From Physella acuta (taxonomy: Eukaryota > Mollusca > Gastropoda > Physidae): a stretch of 64,000 nt of DNA. Numbering within the stretch: position 1 is the first letter of the stretch; each line of letters opens with the position of its first letter. This document shows, in pieces, positions 36,101 through 46,256 of this stretch. Under the pieces are notes generated by a model. That model ran no database searches. It saw only the letters and a list, made by a program, of their open reading frames with translations, and was not told where the DNA came from. Where the stretch lies: assembly GCF_028476545.1 (NCBI RefSeq), contig NW_026732684.1, positions 62,001 to 126,000 of the forward strand, read 5' to 3'. Both the position numbers and the translations under genes were made by a program.

Positions 36101-39100
36101 TCTTCAGTTAACTCCTGACAATCAGAAAGTTTCACATATAGTAGAACAAATAGCAAAACCAAACTCAATTACAATCATCTTCTCATTTGTATGATCTCTT
36201 TGTTTTTACATGTGCCATCAACAAAGCTATGATTTTCTCATTTAATCTACCTAGGAGAAGGGATCAAGAAAAGCAAAAAGAAAAGAAAATTAGCTGACCT
36301 CTGCATTTTCAAATGTGATTTCCCTGACTAGAGGGGTACATTTTTCTGTGACCCACTGGTATAGTACATCATAGCTGTTAAGTGGGCCAGTGTAGGGCAC
36401 ATCATCTTTTGTCTAAAACAAGAACACATGCACAAATTAGGTGTACATTGGGTGGTCTAAAACTGACATGACTTGGGTGGTCTAACACTGACATGACTTA
36501 CATTGGGTGGTCTAACACTGACATGACTTGGGTGGTCTAACACTGACATGACTTGGGTGGTCTAACACTGACATGACTTGGGTGGTCTAACACTGACATG
36601 ACTTGGGTGGTCTAACACTGACATGACTTGGGTGGTCTAACACTGACATGACTTGGGTGGTCTAACACTGACATGACTTGGGTGGTCTAACACTGACATG
36701 ACTTGGGTGGTCTAACACTGACATGACTTGGGTGGTCTAACACTGACATGACTTGGGTGGTCTAACACTGACATGACTTGGGTGGTCTAACACTGACATG
36801 ACTTGGGTGGTCTAACACTGACATGACTTGGGTGGTCTAACACTGACATGACTTGGGTGGTCTAACACTGACATGACTTGGGTGGTCTAACACTGACATG
36901 ACTTGGGTGGTCTAACACTGACATGACTTGGGTGGTCTAACACTGACATGACTTGGGTGGTCTAACACTGACATGACTTGGGTGGTCTAACACTGACATG
37001 ACTTGGGTGGTCTAACACTGACATGACTTGGGTGGTCTAACACTGACATGACTTGGGTGGTCTAACACTGACATGACTTGGGTGGTCTAACACTGACATG
37101 ACTTGGGTGGTCTAACACTGACATGACTTGGGTGGTCTAACACTGACATGACTTACATTGGGTGGTCTAACACTGACATGACTTACATTGGGTGGTCTAA
37201 CACTGACATGACTTACATTGGGTGGTCTAACACTGACATGACTTGGGTGGTCTAACACTGACATGACTTAGGTGGTCTAACACTGACATGACTTGGGTGG
37301 TCTAACACTGACATGACTTGGGTGGTCTAACACTGACATGACTTGGGTGGTCTAACACTGACATGACTTGGGTGGTCTAACACTGACATGACTTGGGTGG
37401 TCTAACACTGACATGACTTGGGTGGTCTAACACTGACATGACTTGGGTGGTCTAACACTGACATGACTTGGGTGGTCTAACACTGACATGACTTGGGTGG
37501 TCTAACACTGACATGACTTGGGTGGTCTAACACTGACATGACTTGGGTGGTCTAACACTGACATGACTTGGGTGGTCTAACACTGACATGACTTGGGTGG
37601 TCTAACACTGACATGACTTGGGTGGTCTAACACTGACATGACTTGGGTGGTCTAACACTGACATGACTTGGGTGGTCTAACACTGACATGACTTGGGTGG
37701 TCTAACACTGACATGACTTGGGTGGTCTAAAACTGACATGACTTACATTGGGTGGTCTAACACTGACATGACTTACATTGGGTGGTCTAACACTGACATG
37801 ACTTACATTGGGTGGTCTAACACTGACATGACTTGGGTGGTCTAACACTGACATGACTTGGGTGGTCTAACACTGACATGACTTGGGTGGTCTAACACTG
37901 ACATGACTTGGGTGGTCTAACACTGACATGACTTGGGTGGTCTAACACTGACATGACTTGGGTGGTCTAACACTGACATGACTTGGGTGGTCTAACACTG
38001 ACATGACTTGGGTGGTCTAACACTGACATGACTTGGGTGGTCTAACACTGACATGACTTGGGTGATCTAACACTGACATGACTTGGGTGGTCTAACACTG
38101 ACATGACTTGGGTGGTCTAACACTGACATGACTTGGGTGGTCTAACACTGACATGACTTGGGTGGTCTAACACTGACATGACTTGGGTGGTCTAACACTG
38201 ACATGACTTGGGTGGTCTAACACTGACATGACTTGGGTGGTCTAAAACTGACATGACTTACATTGGATGGTCTAACACTGACATGACTTACATTGGGTGG
38301 TCTAACACTGACATGACTTGGGTGGTCTAACACTGACATGACTTGGGTGGTCTAACACTGACATGACTTGGGTGGTCTAACACTGACATGACTTGGGTGG
38401 TCTAACACTGACATGACTTGGGTGGTCTAACACTGACATGACTTGGGTGGTCTAACACTGACATGACTTGGGTGGTCTAACACTGACATGACTTGGGTGG
38501 TCTAACACTGACATGACTTGGGTGGTCTAACACTGACATGACTTGGGTGGTCTAACACTGACATGACTTGGGTGGTCTAACACTGACATGACTTGGGTGG
38601 TCTAACACTGACATGACTTGGGTGGTCTAACACTGACATGACTTGGGTGGTCTAACACTGACATGACTTGGGTGGTCTAACACTGACATGACTTGGGTGG
38701 TCTAACACTGACATGACTTGGGTGGTCTAACACTGACATGACTTGGGTGGTCTAACACTGACATGACTTGGGTGGTCTAAAACTGACATGACTTACATTG
38801 GGTGGTCTAACACTGACATGACTTACATTGGGTGGTCTAACACTGACATGACTTACATTGGGTGGTCTAACACTGACATGACTTACATGGTCTAACACTG
38901 ACATGACTTGGGTGGTCTAACACTGACATGACTTGGGTGGTCTAACACTGACATGACTTGGGTGGTCTAACACTGACATGACTTGGGTGGTCTAACACTG
39001 ACATGACTTGGGTGGTCTAACACTGACATGACTTGGGTGGTCTAACACTGACATGACTTGGGTGGTCTAACACTGACATGACTTGGGTGGTCTAAAACTG

Positions 39101-42100
39101 ACATGACTTACATTGGATGGTCTAACACTGACATGACTTACATTGGATGGTCTAACACTGACATGACTTACATTGGATGGTCTAACACTGACATGACTTA
39201 CATTGGGTGGTCTAACACTGACATGACTTACATTGGGTGGTCTAACACTGACATGACTTACATTGGGTGGTCTAACACTGACATGACTTGGGTGGTCTAA
39301 CACTGACATGACTTGGGTGGTCTAACACTGACATGACTTGGGTGGTCTAACACTGACATGACTTGGGTGGTCTAACACTGACATGACTTGGGTGGTCTAA
39401 CACTGACATGACTTGGGTGGTCTAACACTGACATGACTTGGGTGGTCTAACACTGACATGACTTGGGTGGTCTAACACTGACATGACTTGGGTGGTCTAA
39501 CACTGACATGACTTGGGTGGTCTAAAACTGACATGACTTACATTGGATGGTCTAACACTGACATGACTTACATTGGATGGTCTAACACTGACATGACTTA
39601 CATTGGATGGTCTAACACTGACATGACTTACATTGGGTGGTCTAACACTGACATGACTTACATTGGGTGGTCTAACACTGACATGACTTACATTGGATGG
39701 TCTAACACTGACATGACTTACATTGGGTGGTCTAACACTGACATGACTTACATTGGGTGGTCTAACACTGACATGACTTACATTGGATGGTCTAACACTG
39801 ATATGACTTACATTGGATGGTCTAACACTGACATGACATACATTGGGTGGTCTAACACTGACATGACTTACATTGGATGGTCTAACACTGACATGACTTA
39901 CATTGGATGGTCTAACACTGACATGACTTACATTGGATGGTCTAACACTGACATGACTTACATTGGGTGGTCTAACACTGACATGACTTGGGTGGTCTAA
40001 CACTGACATGACTTACATTGGATGGTCGAGCACTGATGTGATCACCAGATGTTCTCTCTGACATTGATACAGGTCTACAGAAAAAAAAAAGTGCAGGTGA
40101 TTTATTTAAATGTGGTTAATTTATTACTTGGTAGAGATGGTCTTATTTAAATGAGCTACAATTAGTTAGACAGTACAGATGGTCTTGTTTTATTTTCACA
40201 GGGTTCCTACACCAAAGTGAACTTAAAATTCCAGGAGAATTCCATGAGTTTTTCATGAGAAAAACCAAAATTTCAGGACATAATTTAGCGACTCACCACG
40301 TGCTGAATGGAAGGAAGTTTGACATTTCTCACATAGGATAGGTCTTTATAAAATGCTCTGAAGCATAACATTTGTAATTTTTTTAAAAGTAACTGTTTCT
40401 AAACCATTTAGCTGGTCAGTTAAAGTAGATTCAATTTTGCGCCCCACCCCTCCCTTTTATGAATTGTTATTCATAAAATTGCCACCTCCCCCCCCCCCCC
40501 CCCCTAACTGGAAAATTTGGTGGCACTTTTTACCAGTCACTATCCTGTAACAATTTTTATATTTACTTTGTGTCACACTATTCAGAAAAGTTAAATCTGT
40601 GAATAGAGTCTTGAAGCCGTTTAGTTTCTAAAATTTGACTGTGTATAACTCAATACTACAGCATAAAATGAGCTTTTTTTAACATCTTTTTCTCTCTACC
40701 AATTTTGGTTCAGCGATGAAGGCCCCCCCCCCCCCCCCCCCGAGTAGATTGAATATCAAAATTTGACACTTTTCTGATACAATGACTCACTGTCCATAAA
40801 TTAAGCCTGTTTTTACACCCTCCTTAGCACCAGTTCTAATAACAGCTTTCTTTTTTATATTGCCTCACCCCCTCCCCAAAGAAAAAATGAAAGCTTAATT
40901 ACACAATTTTAAAAATATAAGAAAAAATGTCAGCAATAAACTAATTTAAAATGTTAATCAATTATGTTTGCACTATATTGTTTTTAATTCAATGAAATTG
41001 TGTGAGTAACCATATCCCAGTGTTAAGTGACTTAACCACTCTCCACCTCACCAATGTCAGCCTCCATACTAACAATGTCAATCATAAACAAACAGAACAG
41101 CTGAAACCATGTCTTATCTTTTAAAAATGGACATGGTATCATGATTTAAATGGAAATCTTTAACAGTAAATAGCCTAACTGTAATTTTAACTTTTTATCA
41201 CTTAATGAACAAGTAGATCAATCTGAGTAGTTTAGATAGGTCCTACTAGAAATAAACCGTATTTTGGAAATAATACTTGAAAATATAAAACATTTCTGCC
41301 AAAAACAGAATTTACCTCATTTTTTTTTTTAAATTGGCGGTAACGTATTTTTTCCCCCAGCGTGGGTTCATTTTGAGTTAATCTAAGCTTACAGTTGGCC
41401 TGTAGAATACGTCATGGGGTACAAAAATGCTACTTGAGAATCCTGATGACATCACTAGAGGTCACAGAGTTAACATTACAACCAGCAATCTTCCCCTCCC
41501 CCCACCCTGCCGTGAGAACAAAAATGAGATATGGGATGGGAGGGTGGTAGTATTACAACAAGCATGTAAATAGAAAGTAGATCTAGGGCCTATCGGACTA
41601 TTGATTCAAATTAGCTGGGCAAAAACTAGATTTGGGCTTACTTGAAACTTTTAATTAAAAAAAAAAAAAGAACTTCAGGCCTATCAAACTGAGCCGCACT
41701 CATAGAAGTGAGAAAAGAATTAAACTAAACCCACAGATAAAAGACAGCTAGATCTATAGGTCTATATTTTAAAACTTTTGCTTTGTACGCGCAGAATCGA
41801 CAAAGCAAAATTTTTTTACTGGGGTGGTCAGATCTGATTACCTATAGATCTAGATCTTACGCACATAAAAATATACGGTAAAATTATTGATATGAGTAAA
41901 ATTTCAGGACATCTTACAAAATTTCAAAAAATTCTGGGAGAATTCCAGGACATCCTGTAATTTCATGAGTCCGCATGAACCCTGTATTTAAATGAGCTAC
42001 AATTAGTTAGACAGTACAGGTGACTGCTTGACAGTGCAGGTGAATGCTTGAACTCACCCCAAAGCAGCATGGAACTGGCAGTCATCTCTCAACACATTTG

Positions 42101-43717
42101 CCACACGGGCAAACACCCTGTAGTTGTCTGATATTTTACTCTCAAAGTAGCCAATGATGTGTCTTTTTTTTGTCTGAGGAAAAATCAAATATTTGGACTC
42201 AAATTAAAAAAAAATGATGTGTCTTTTTTTTGTCTGAGGACAAATCAAATATTTGGACTCAAATTAAAAAAAAATGATGTGTCTTTTTTTTGTCTGAGGA
42301 CAAATCAAATATTTGGACTCAAATTAAAAAAAATGATGTCTTTTTTTTGTCTGAGGACAAATCAAACATTTTTGGAGTCGAATTGTAAAAAATAAAAAAA
42401 AGAGCATAGTAAGGAGAGAAGAACTCACATCAATATCCTCAAGGTTGGAAAGTTGTTCCACTTCTATGACTGGGTCTTTGGCTTGTTCTTGAGCAAACTG
42501 TACCATTGCTTCCACTGATCTCTGGCCTCTGTATTCCTTCTTGACAATGTTACCTCCCCTGAATAGCTTCAATGTTGGGTACTTGTTAATGCGATATTTT
42601 GTCGCAATATTTGCTGTACAAACCAGTTGGAAATAACAGTTAGGTTTGAAACATGTAGATAGGCATAAGCCAATATGGGAACTAAATAAAATTAAACTGA
42701 GAGAAATGTAACTGGCCGCATGAAATTTAGGGTGGGGGAGAATTTGCTGTGTGTGTGATGATAGGGTTGAGGGTTCCTGTTTATTTCCATTAATTTAACC
42801 TTACTTCCATACATTAAAAACCCTCTTTTAACATTCACTGTAGCTGTGTCACCTAGCAAGACAGATCTACAATGATTTTTTTTCCAACAATATCATGTAA
42901 AGTAGATGTGTGAAGGGCATAAAGTTAAACAACTGAAGGTGTCAAGCAGGGGATGTTGGAGCATTGAATGTGTAAAGTTTGACCAACTCAATGTTTAAAA
43001 TGAAGTGAAACCTACTTTCCCTGTCACAGTCTACTTTGGCAAACACAATGCGACCTGGTACCTGCAAGATCAAGTTTGTCTAATTAGTCAAATCAATCAC
43101 AGGTTGTATCATTGTTAACTTAGGGGGCCTAATGTCTGAGAATAAAACTTTAATCTGTCTTACAACAATACATAAGATATACAGAAACCTAACAACAAAG
43201 AGAGAACTTACTGTAGATTCTTCCTGAATTTTTTTCCCAGCCTCTTCAAAAGTTGGAGCCAGTATTTGACTAAAGCGACACCTGAAATCATTGAGTTCTA
43301 TGAGCTGCCTTATTTATTTACTGGTAGTCTATACTCAAGTCACACCAAGCCAAGTGCTAAGAAAACTACTTACCAGTCAGCATAGAAATTGACTATAGCT
43401 ATATCACTGCTACCTGTGGGGGGAAGAGTTCACTCAATTCATTCATTGCTCAAATACTTTTGCTAAATGCTACTAGTTTTATGTAGTAATGGTAGAGGTG
43501 ACTTACCTAAAACATTGTCTATGTTTTGGTCATTTAATGATAGAGGTGACTTACCTAAAACATTGTCTATGTTTTGGTCATTTAATGGTAGAGGTGACTT
43601 ACCTAAAACATTGTCTATGTTTTGGTCATTTAATGATAGAGGTGACTTACCTAAAACATTGTCTATGTTTTGGTCATTTAATGATATAACCTCTCCATAT
43701 GCAACACTCAACACAAC
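29965..43717 (-). CDS. ERP44: ERp44, endoplasmic reticulum resident protein 44 (exons 2 to 13)
   Basis: Twelve exons on the - strand join in frame to 405 residues; human ERp44 is 406 in all. ERp44 is a thioredoxin-fold chaperone that cycles between Golgi and ER, retains Ero1 and other clients by mixed disulfides and retrieves them through its C-terminal KDEL-like signal. Seen here: FYADWCRFSQ with the single-Cys CRFS active site, the KYPTLKLFRGG and EYRGQRS thioredoxin segment, KRHIIGYFE starting domain b, EELTEEGLPFLILFH starting b', DSFRHMYLFP, DLHSGKLHREFHHGPDP, and a C-terminal RDEL. The first exon, with the Met and signal peptide, was not found upstream of 43717. Minisatellites occupy almost every large intron and overlap several splice sites. 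Confidence 0.95.
30125..31290. repeat. Minisatellite in the last ERP44 intron (about 54-bp and 50-bp units)
   Basis: About 22 units of GACTCAACATGTTATATGTT followed by TAACTAACTCAATCTGTGACAG lie about 20 bp from the real acceptor. On the - strand each unit contains TTTCTGTCACAG, which looks like an acceptor. Confidence 0.95.
31325..31615. repeat. Minisatellite, 24-bp units (CACCAAAACAGAGATGTAAG)
   Basis: About twelve nearly identical units lie in the last ERP44 intron. The 24-bp period keeps several frames open by chance. Confidence 0.95.
32030..32385. repeat. Tandem repeat, about 65-bp units, five copies
   Basis: Units carry TACATCGTGTCTAATGATTG and TCTTATCAAAGCACACAG and are nearly identical. 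They lie in the last ERP44 intron. Confidence 0.95.
32405..32640. repeat. Minisatellite, 38-bp units (CAGCCCCAATGATGGTGCAG)
   Basis: Six nearly identical units end about 35 bp from the donor of ERP44 exon 12, on its intron side. Confidence 0.95.
32676..32799 (-). other. ERP44: ERP44 exon 12
   Basis: The exon encodes TPGLLKQFIEDLHSGKLHRE and FHHGPDPTTQ, the conserved end of domain b' and start of the C-tail. It sits between the acceptor TTGTCCTCAG and the donor GTGAGT. Confidence 0.95.
32860..34512. repeat. Minisatellite in ERP44 intron 11, 19-21-bp units (GGTACAACACTAACCAACCCT)
   Basis: The array fills nearly the whole intron between exons 11 and 12. Variants include TTTGTACAACACTAACCAAC and units with an extra ACAACAC. 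On the - strand the unit contains GGTTAGTGTTG, which includes the six bases of the exon 11 donor (GTTAGT). Confidence 0.95.
34542..34689 (-). other. ERP44: ERP44 exon 11
   Basis: The exon encodes NINFLVADGLKFAHPLHHLG through PILAIDSFRHMYLFPHDVRK. Acceptor is TTTTTTCCAG and donor is the noncanonical but valid GTTAGT. Frame joins EK-V and L-S across its borders. Confidence 0.95.
34745..35470. repeat. Minisatellite in ERP44 intron 10, about 44-bp units
   Basis: About 17 units of GTTTGGTTCCTTCAATTGAT plus ATTGTAATATAACAAGTATT are present. The array lies about 55 bp upstream of the exon 11 acceptor in gene orientation. Confidence 0.95.
35575..36002. repeat. Minisatellite abutting the exon 10 donor of ERP44, 45-49-bp units
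   Basis: Nine units contain ACTACTGATACAATCTGGTC followed by CAAACCCTTCTTATATTGAG. On the - strand the unit contains GGGTTTGGACCAGATTGTAT, which is the first intron sequence after the exon 10 donor. Two distal units keep GTGGGT like the donor. Confidence 0.95.
36003..36114 (-). other. ERP44: ERP44 exon 10
   Basis: The exon encodes ELTEEGLPFLILFHHPDDTA and ends at VMHEK plus one base. This is the strongly conserved start of domain b'. Donor is GTGGGT and acceptor is TGATTGTCAG. Confidence 0.95.
36299..36412 (-). other. ERP44: ERP44 exon 9
   Basis: The exon encodes TKDDVPYTGPLNSYDVLYQW and VTEKCTPLVREITFENAE in phase 0 at both ends. The CTPLVREITFEN segment is diagnostic for ERp44. Confidence 0.95.
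36440..40016. repeat. 3.6-kb minisatellite running up to the exon 8 donor of ERP44, 25- and 30-bp units
   Basis: On the - strand the 30-bp unit is GTCAGTGTTAGACCACCCAATGTAAGTCAT in type, with GTAAGT intact. The 25-bp unit lacks five bases at that spot and so lacks the donor. The 30-bp units cluster next to the exon (about 39524-40016) and in small groups further away. The 25-bp form dominates the rest. The unit matches the last 20 bases of exon 8 plus its donor with a few changes. Confidence 0.95.
40017..40074 (-). other. ERP44: ERP44 exon 8 (58 bp)
   Basis: The exon encodes PVSMSERTSGDHISARPSN, the counterpart of human VSKPERYSGDNIIYKPPG. Acceptor is CTGTAG and donor GTAAGT. The end of this exon is the apparent seed of the adjoining array. 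Confidence 0.9.
40199..41984. mobile_element. hAT-like element, nonautonomous, 1.79 kb, in ERP44 intron 7
   Basis: The ends CAGGGTTCCTACACC and CATGAACCCTG are inverted. Next to them, on both sides, are mirrored AATTCCAGGA and TTCATGAG segments, common in this kind of hAT end. Flanking 8-mers TATTTTCA and TATTTAAA match at six of eight positions. C-tracts lie at 40488-40504 and 40723-40740. No transposase is seen. Confidence 0.6.
42058..42173 (-). other. ERP44: ERP44 exon 7
   Basis: The exon encodes TKKRHIIGYFESKISDNYRV and FARVANVLRDDCQFHAAL, the start of domain b. Donor is GTGAGT. Its acceptor CTCAG and first codons are copied by the adjoining 60-bp repeat. Confidence 0.95.
42155..42395. 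repeat. 60-bp tandem repeat spanning the exon 7 acceptor of ERP44, four copies
   Basis: The unit, GATGTGTCTTTTTTTTGTCT plus GAGGACAAATCAAATATTTG and an AT-rich tail, contains the acceptor CTCAG (- strand) and the first 13 or so bases of exon 7. Copies start at about 42155, 42215, 42275 and 42335; the last is slightly shorter and diverged. Confidence 0.93.
42429..42613 (-). other. ERP44: ERP44 exon 6
   Basis: The exon encodes NIATKYRINKYPTLKLFRGG, NIVKKEYRGQRSVEAM and the linker LSNLEDID, the second half of the thioredoxin-like domain a. The cis-Pro KYPT motif is present. Confidence 0.95.
43016..43061 (-). other. ERP44: ERP44 exon 5 (46 bp)
   Basis: The exon encodes VPGRIVFAKVDCDRE, matching human VVFARVDCDQH. 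Donor is GTAGGT and acceptor is ATCTTGCAG. Confidence 0.92.
43212..43281 (-). other. ERP44: ERP44 exon 4 (active site)
   Basis: The exon encodes CRFSQILAPTFEEAGKKIQE. Its first base completes the Trp codon of exon 3, so the WCRFS active-site motif straddles the junction. Confidence 0.95.
43374..43413 (-). other. ERP44: ERP44 exon 3 (40 bp)
   Basis: The exon encodes SSDIAIVNFYAD and two bases of Trp, matching human NADVALVNFYADW. Donor is GTAAGT and acceptor is CCCCCCACAG. Confidence 0.92.
43489..43680. repeat. 48-bp tandem repeat spanning the exon 2 donor of ERP44, four copies
   Basis: On the - strand each unit holds TCATTAAATGACCAAAACAT, AGACAATGTTTTAG and then GTAAGTCACC. It thus carries the last 11 codons of exon 2 and its donor. 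The unit length is 16 codons and the frame stays open, so any of the four donors (exon ends 43651, 43603, 43555 or 43507) would keep the protein in frame. Confidence 0.95.
43651..43717 (-). other. ERP44: ERP44 exon 2 (first recognised exon)
   Basis: The exon encodes VVLSVAYGEVISLNDQNIDN and VL plus one base, the counterpart of human TTEITSLDTENIDEIL. The acceptor CCTTTCACAG precedes 43717. The lower end is given for the first possible donor. Three further donors repeat at 48-bp steps. Confidence 0.9.
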
Positions 43718-43781
43718 CTGTGAAAGGAAAAAAAATTCTTACACATGCATTGTCTGGTATGGGTTAGTAATTATGAATGTA

Positions 43782-45088
43782 CAGGTTGGTATTGTAGTGC
43801 CATGTACAGGTTGTAGTGCCATGTACAGGTTGGTATTGTAGTGTCATGTACAGGTTGGTATTGTAGTGCCATGTACAGGTTGGTATTGTAGTGCCATGTA
43901 CAGGTTGTAGTGCCATGTACAAGTTGGTATTGTAGTGCCATATACAGGTTGTAGTGCCATGTACAGGTTGGCATTGTAGTGCGATGTACAGGTTGGTATT
44001 GTAGTGCCATATACATGTAGTGCCATGTACAGGTTGTAGTGCCATGTACAGGTTGGCATTGTAGTGCCATGTACAGGTTGGTATTGTAGTGTCATGTACA
44101 GGTTGGTATTGTAGTGCCATGTACAGGTTGGTATTGTAGTGCCATGTACAGGTTGTAGTGCCATGTACATGTTGTAGTGCCATGTACATGTTGTAGTGCC
44201 ATGTACAGATTGGCATTGTAGTGCCATGTACAGGTTGGTATTGTAGTGTCATGTACAGGTTGGTATTGTAGTGTCATGTACAGGTTGGTATTGTAGTGCC
44301 ATGTACAGGTTGGTATTGTAGTGCCATGTACAGGTTGTAGTGCCATGTACATGTTGTAGTGCCATGTACATGTTGTAGTGCCATGTACAGATTGGCATTG
44401 TAGTGCCATGTACAGGTTGGTATTGTAGTGTCATGTACAGGTTGGTATTGTAGTGCCATGTACAGGTTGTAGTGCCATGTACATGTTGTAGTGCCATGTA
44501 CATGTTGTAGTGCCATGTACAGGTTGGTATTGTAGTGCCATGTACAGGTTGGTATTGTAGTGCCATGTACAGGTTGGTATTGTAGTGCCATGTACAGGTT
44601 GTAGTGCCATGTACAGGTTGTAGTGCCATGTACAGGTTGTAGTGCCATGTACATGTTGTAGTGCCATGTACAGATTGGCATTGTAGTGCCATGTACAGGT
44701 TGGTATTGTAGTGTCATGTACAGGTTGGTATTGTAGTGCCATGTACAGGTTGGTATTGTAGTGCCATGTACAGGTTGTAGTGCCATGTACAGGTTGGTAT
44801 TGTAGTGCCATGTACAGGTTGGTATTGTAGTGCCATGTACAGGTTGGTATTGTAGTGCCATGTACAGGTTGTAGTGCCATGTACAGGTTGTAGTGCCATG
44901 TACATGTTGTAGTGCCATGTACATGTTGTAGTGCCATGTACAGATTGGCATTGTAGTGCCATGTACAGGTTGGTATTGTAGTGTCATGTACAGGTTGGTA
45001 TTGTAGTGCCATGTACAGGTTGTAGTGCCATGTACATGTTGTAGTGCCATGTACATGTTGTAGTGCCATGTACAGGTTGGTATTATAG
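43782..45088. repeat. Minisatellite in ERP44 intron 1, 18- and 25-bp units
   Basis: Units are GTAGTGCCATGTACAGGTT with or without GGTATT. The block pattern of ATGTTGTAGTGCC and CAGATTGGCATTG variants recurs several times, so groups of units were duplicated together. Open frames here come from the repeat. Confidence 0.95.
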
Positions 45089-45924
45089 TTCTTTCAAAAC
45101 TAAAATTGCTGTTTAACAATTATTTATGAAATTAACTTCTTTAAAATAAATATTGATCATTTGATCACAGATAGAGCTCACTTAAACTTTCTTGTATATA
45201 CTTATATAATGGTTCTGATGGCACTTCCTTTGGAATTGTGCTATACAACTGATAGAAATGATATGGTTTTAAAATATAAAATTTTTTTAAACCCTATGAC
45301 ATTAAAAAATAATACTTTATTAAAAAAAAAGCATTAATTTAAATACAATTTGAAAATAATATGGACAAGCAAATCCATTTCTACATTAGAAGTAAAAAAA
45401 AAAAAAAAAAAAAAGAATTGAGGATGGTATGTGGGATGTACTAGTTTAAACAGGTGTGGTAATTGTTAATGATTTTCTGTCTCGTCTAACAAACAATAGC
45501 TAAGATAATAATTTGCTATCGATTGCTGTGACCAGCTCTCCACATACCATATACTCAAGCTTACATGCAGCCCCCCACCCCCTTAATGTAGAGAAGAGGG
45601 CGTACAACAACAAACAAAAGATAGCAATACACAGCTGTGATTATAAGCCATCAGCCTTTTTTTAAAAATTTAGCCTTCCTTTTGTTGGGATGTATGTGAT
45701 ATACACAACTGTTTTATAGCAGTAACAATTTTCACTACAGTCTCAACATGAATTTCTTGAGTTAACTATGTAATTTGACCTGCTTGTTACTTGTGTACAT
45801 AGGGGGTTATGTTTGAGGATGGGGGGGGGGGGGTTATGATCAAACATGAGTTTTATTTATGCAGTATTTCAATATAAAATTGTAATAAGTTGAGATGTAA
45901 ATTTGACCCAACAAAGTATGCCTG
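45089..45924. other. AT-rich spacer, no gene seen
   Basis: A 20-base A-run lies at 45396-45415 and a G-run at 45820-45832. I searched for a - strand signal-peptide exon for ERP44 and did not find one I could defend. Confidence 0.45.
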
Positions 45925-46100
45925 CACCCTAGCCAACCAAAACAGTCAGCCAGCACCCTAGCCAACCAAAACAGTCACCCAGCACCCTAGCCAACCAAAA
46001 CAGTCAGCCAGTACCCTAGCCAACCAAAACAGTCACCCAGCACCCTAGCCAACCAAAACAGTCACCCAGCACCCTAGCCAACCATAACAGTCAGCCAGCA
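45925..46100. repeat. Minisatellite, 28-bp units (CCAGCACCCTAGCCAACCAA)
   Basis: Six units differ by CAGCC or CACCC and a few single bases. Confidence 0.95.
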
Positions 46101-46256
46101 CTTTTACTTATAAACTCTACATGGTGACAATATACTTCATATCCTTAATATCATACTATTATTGTTATATTTGTTATATTGTGTTACAACTGGGGGGATA
46201 AAAGAATTGAGTGGACACAGACCCGACAAGCAGACGCCCAGTAGTTTTGTATAAAA

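Noticed and set aside
39067-40009. SVRPSNVSH repeat frame next to ERP44 exon 8
   Set aside because: It is the exon 8 border repeated in an array. A donor ends the exon, and the 25-bp units break the frame.
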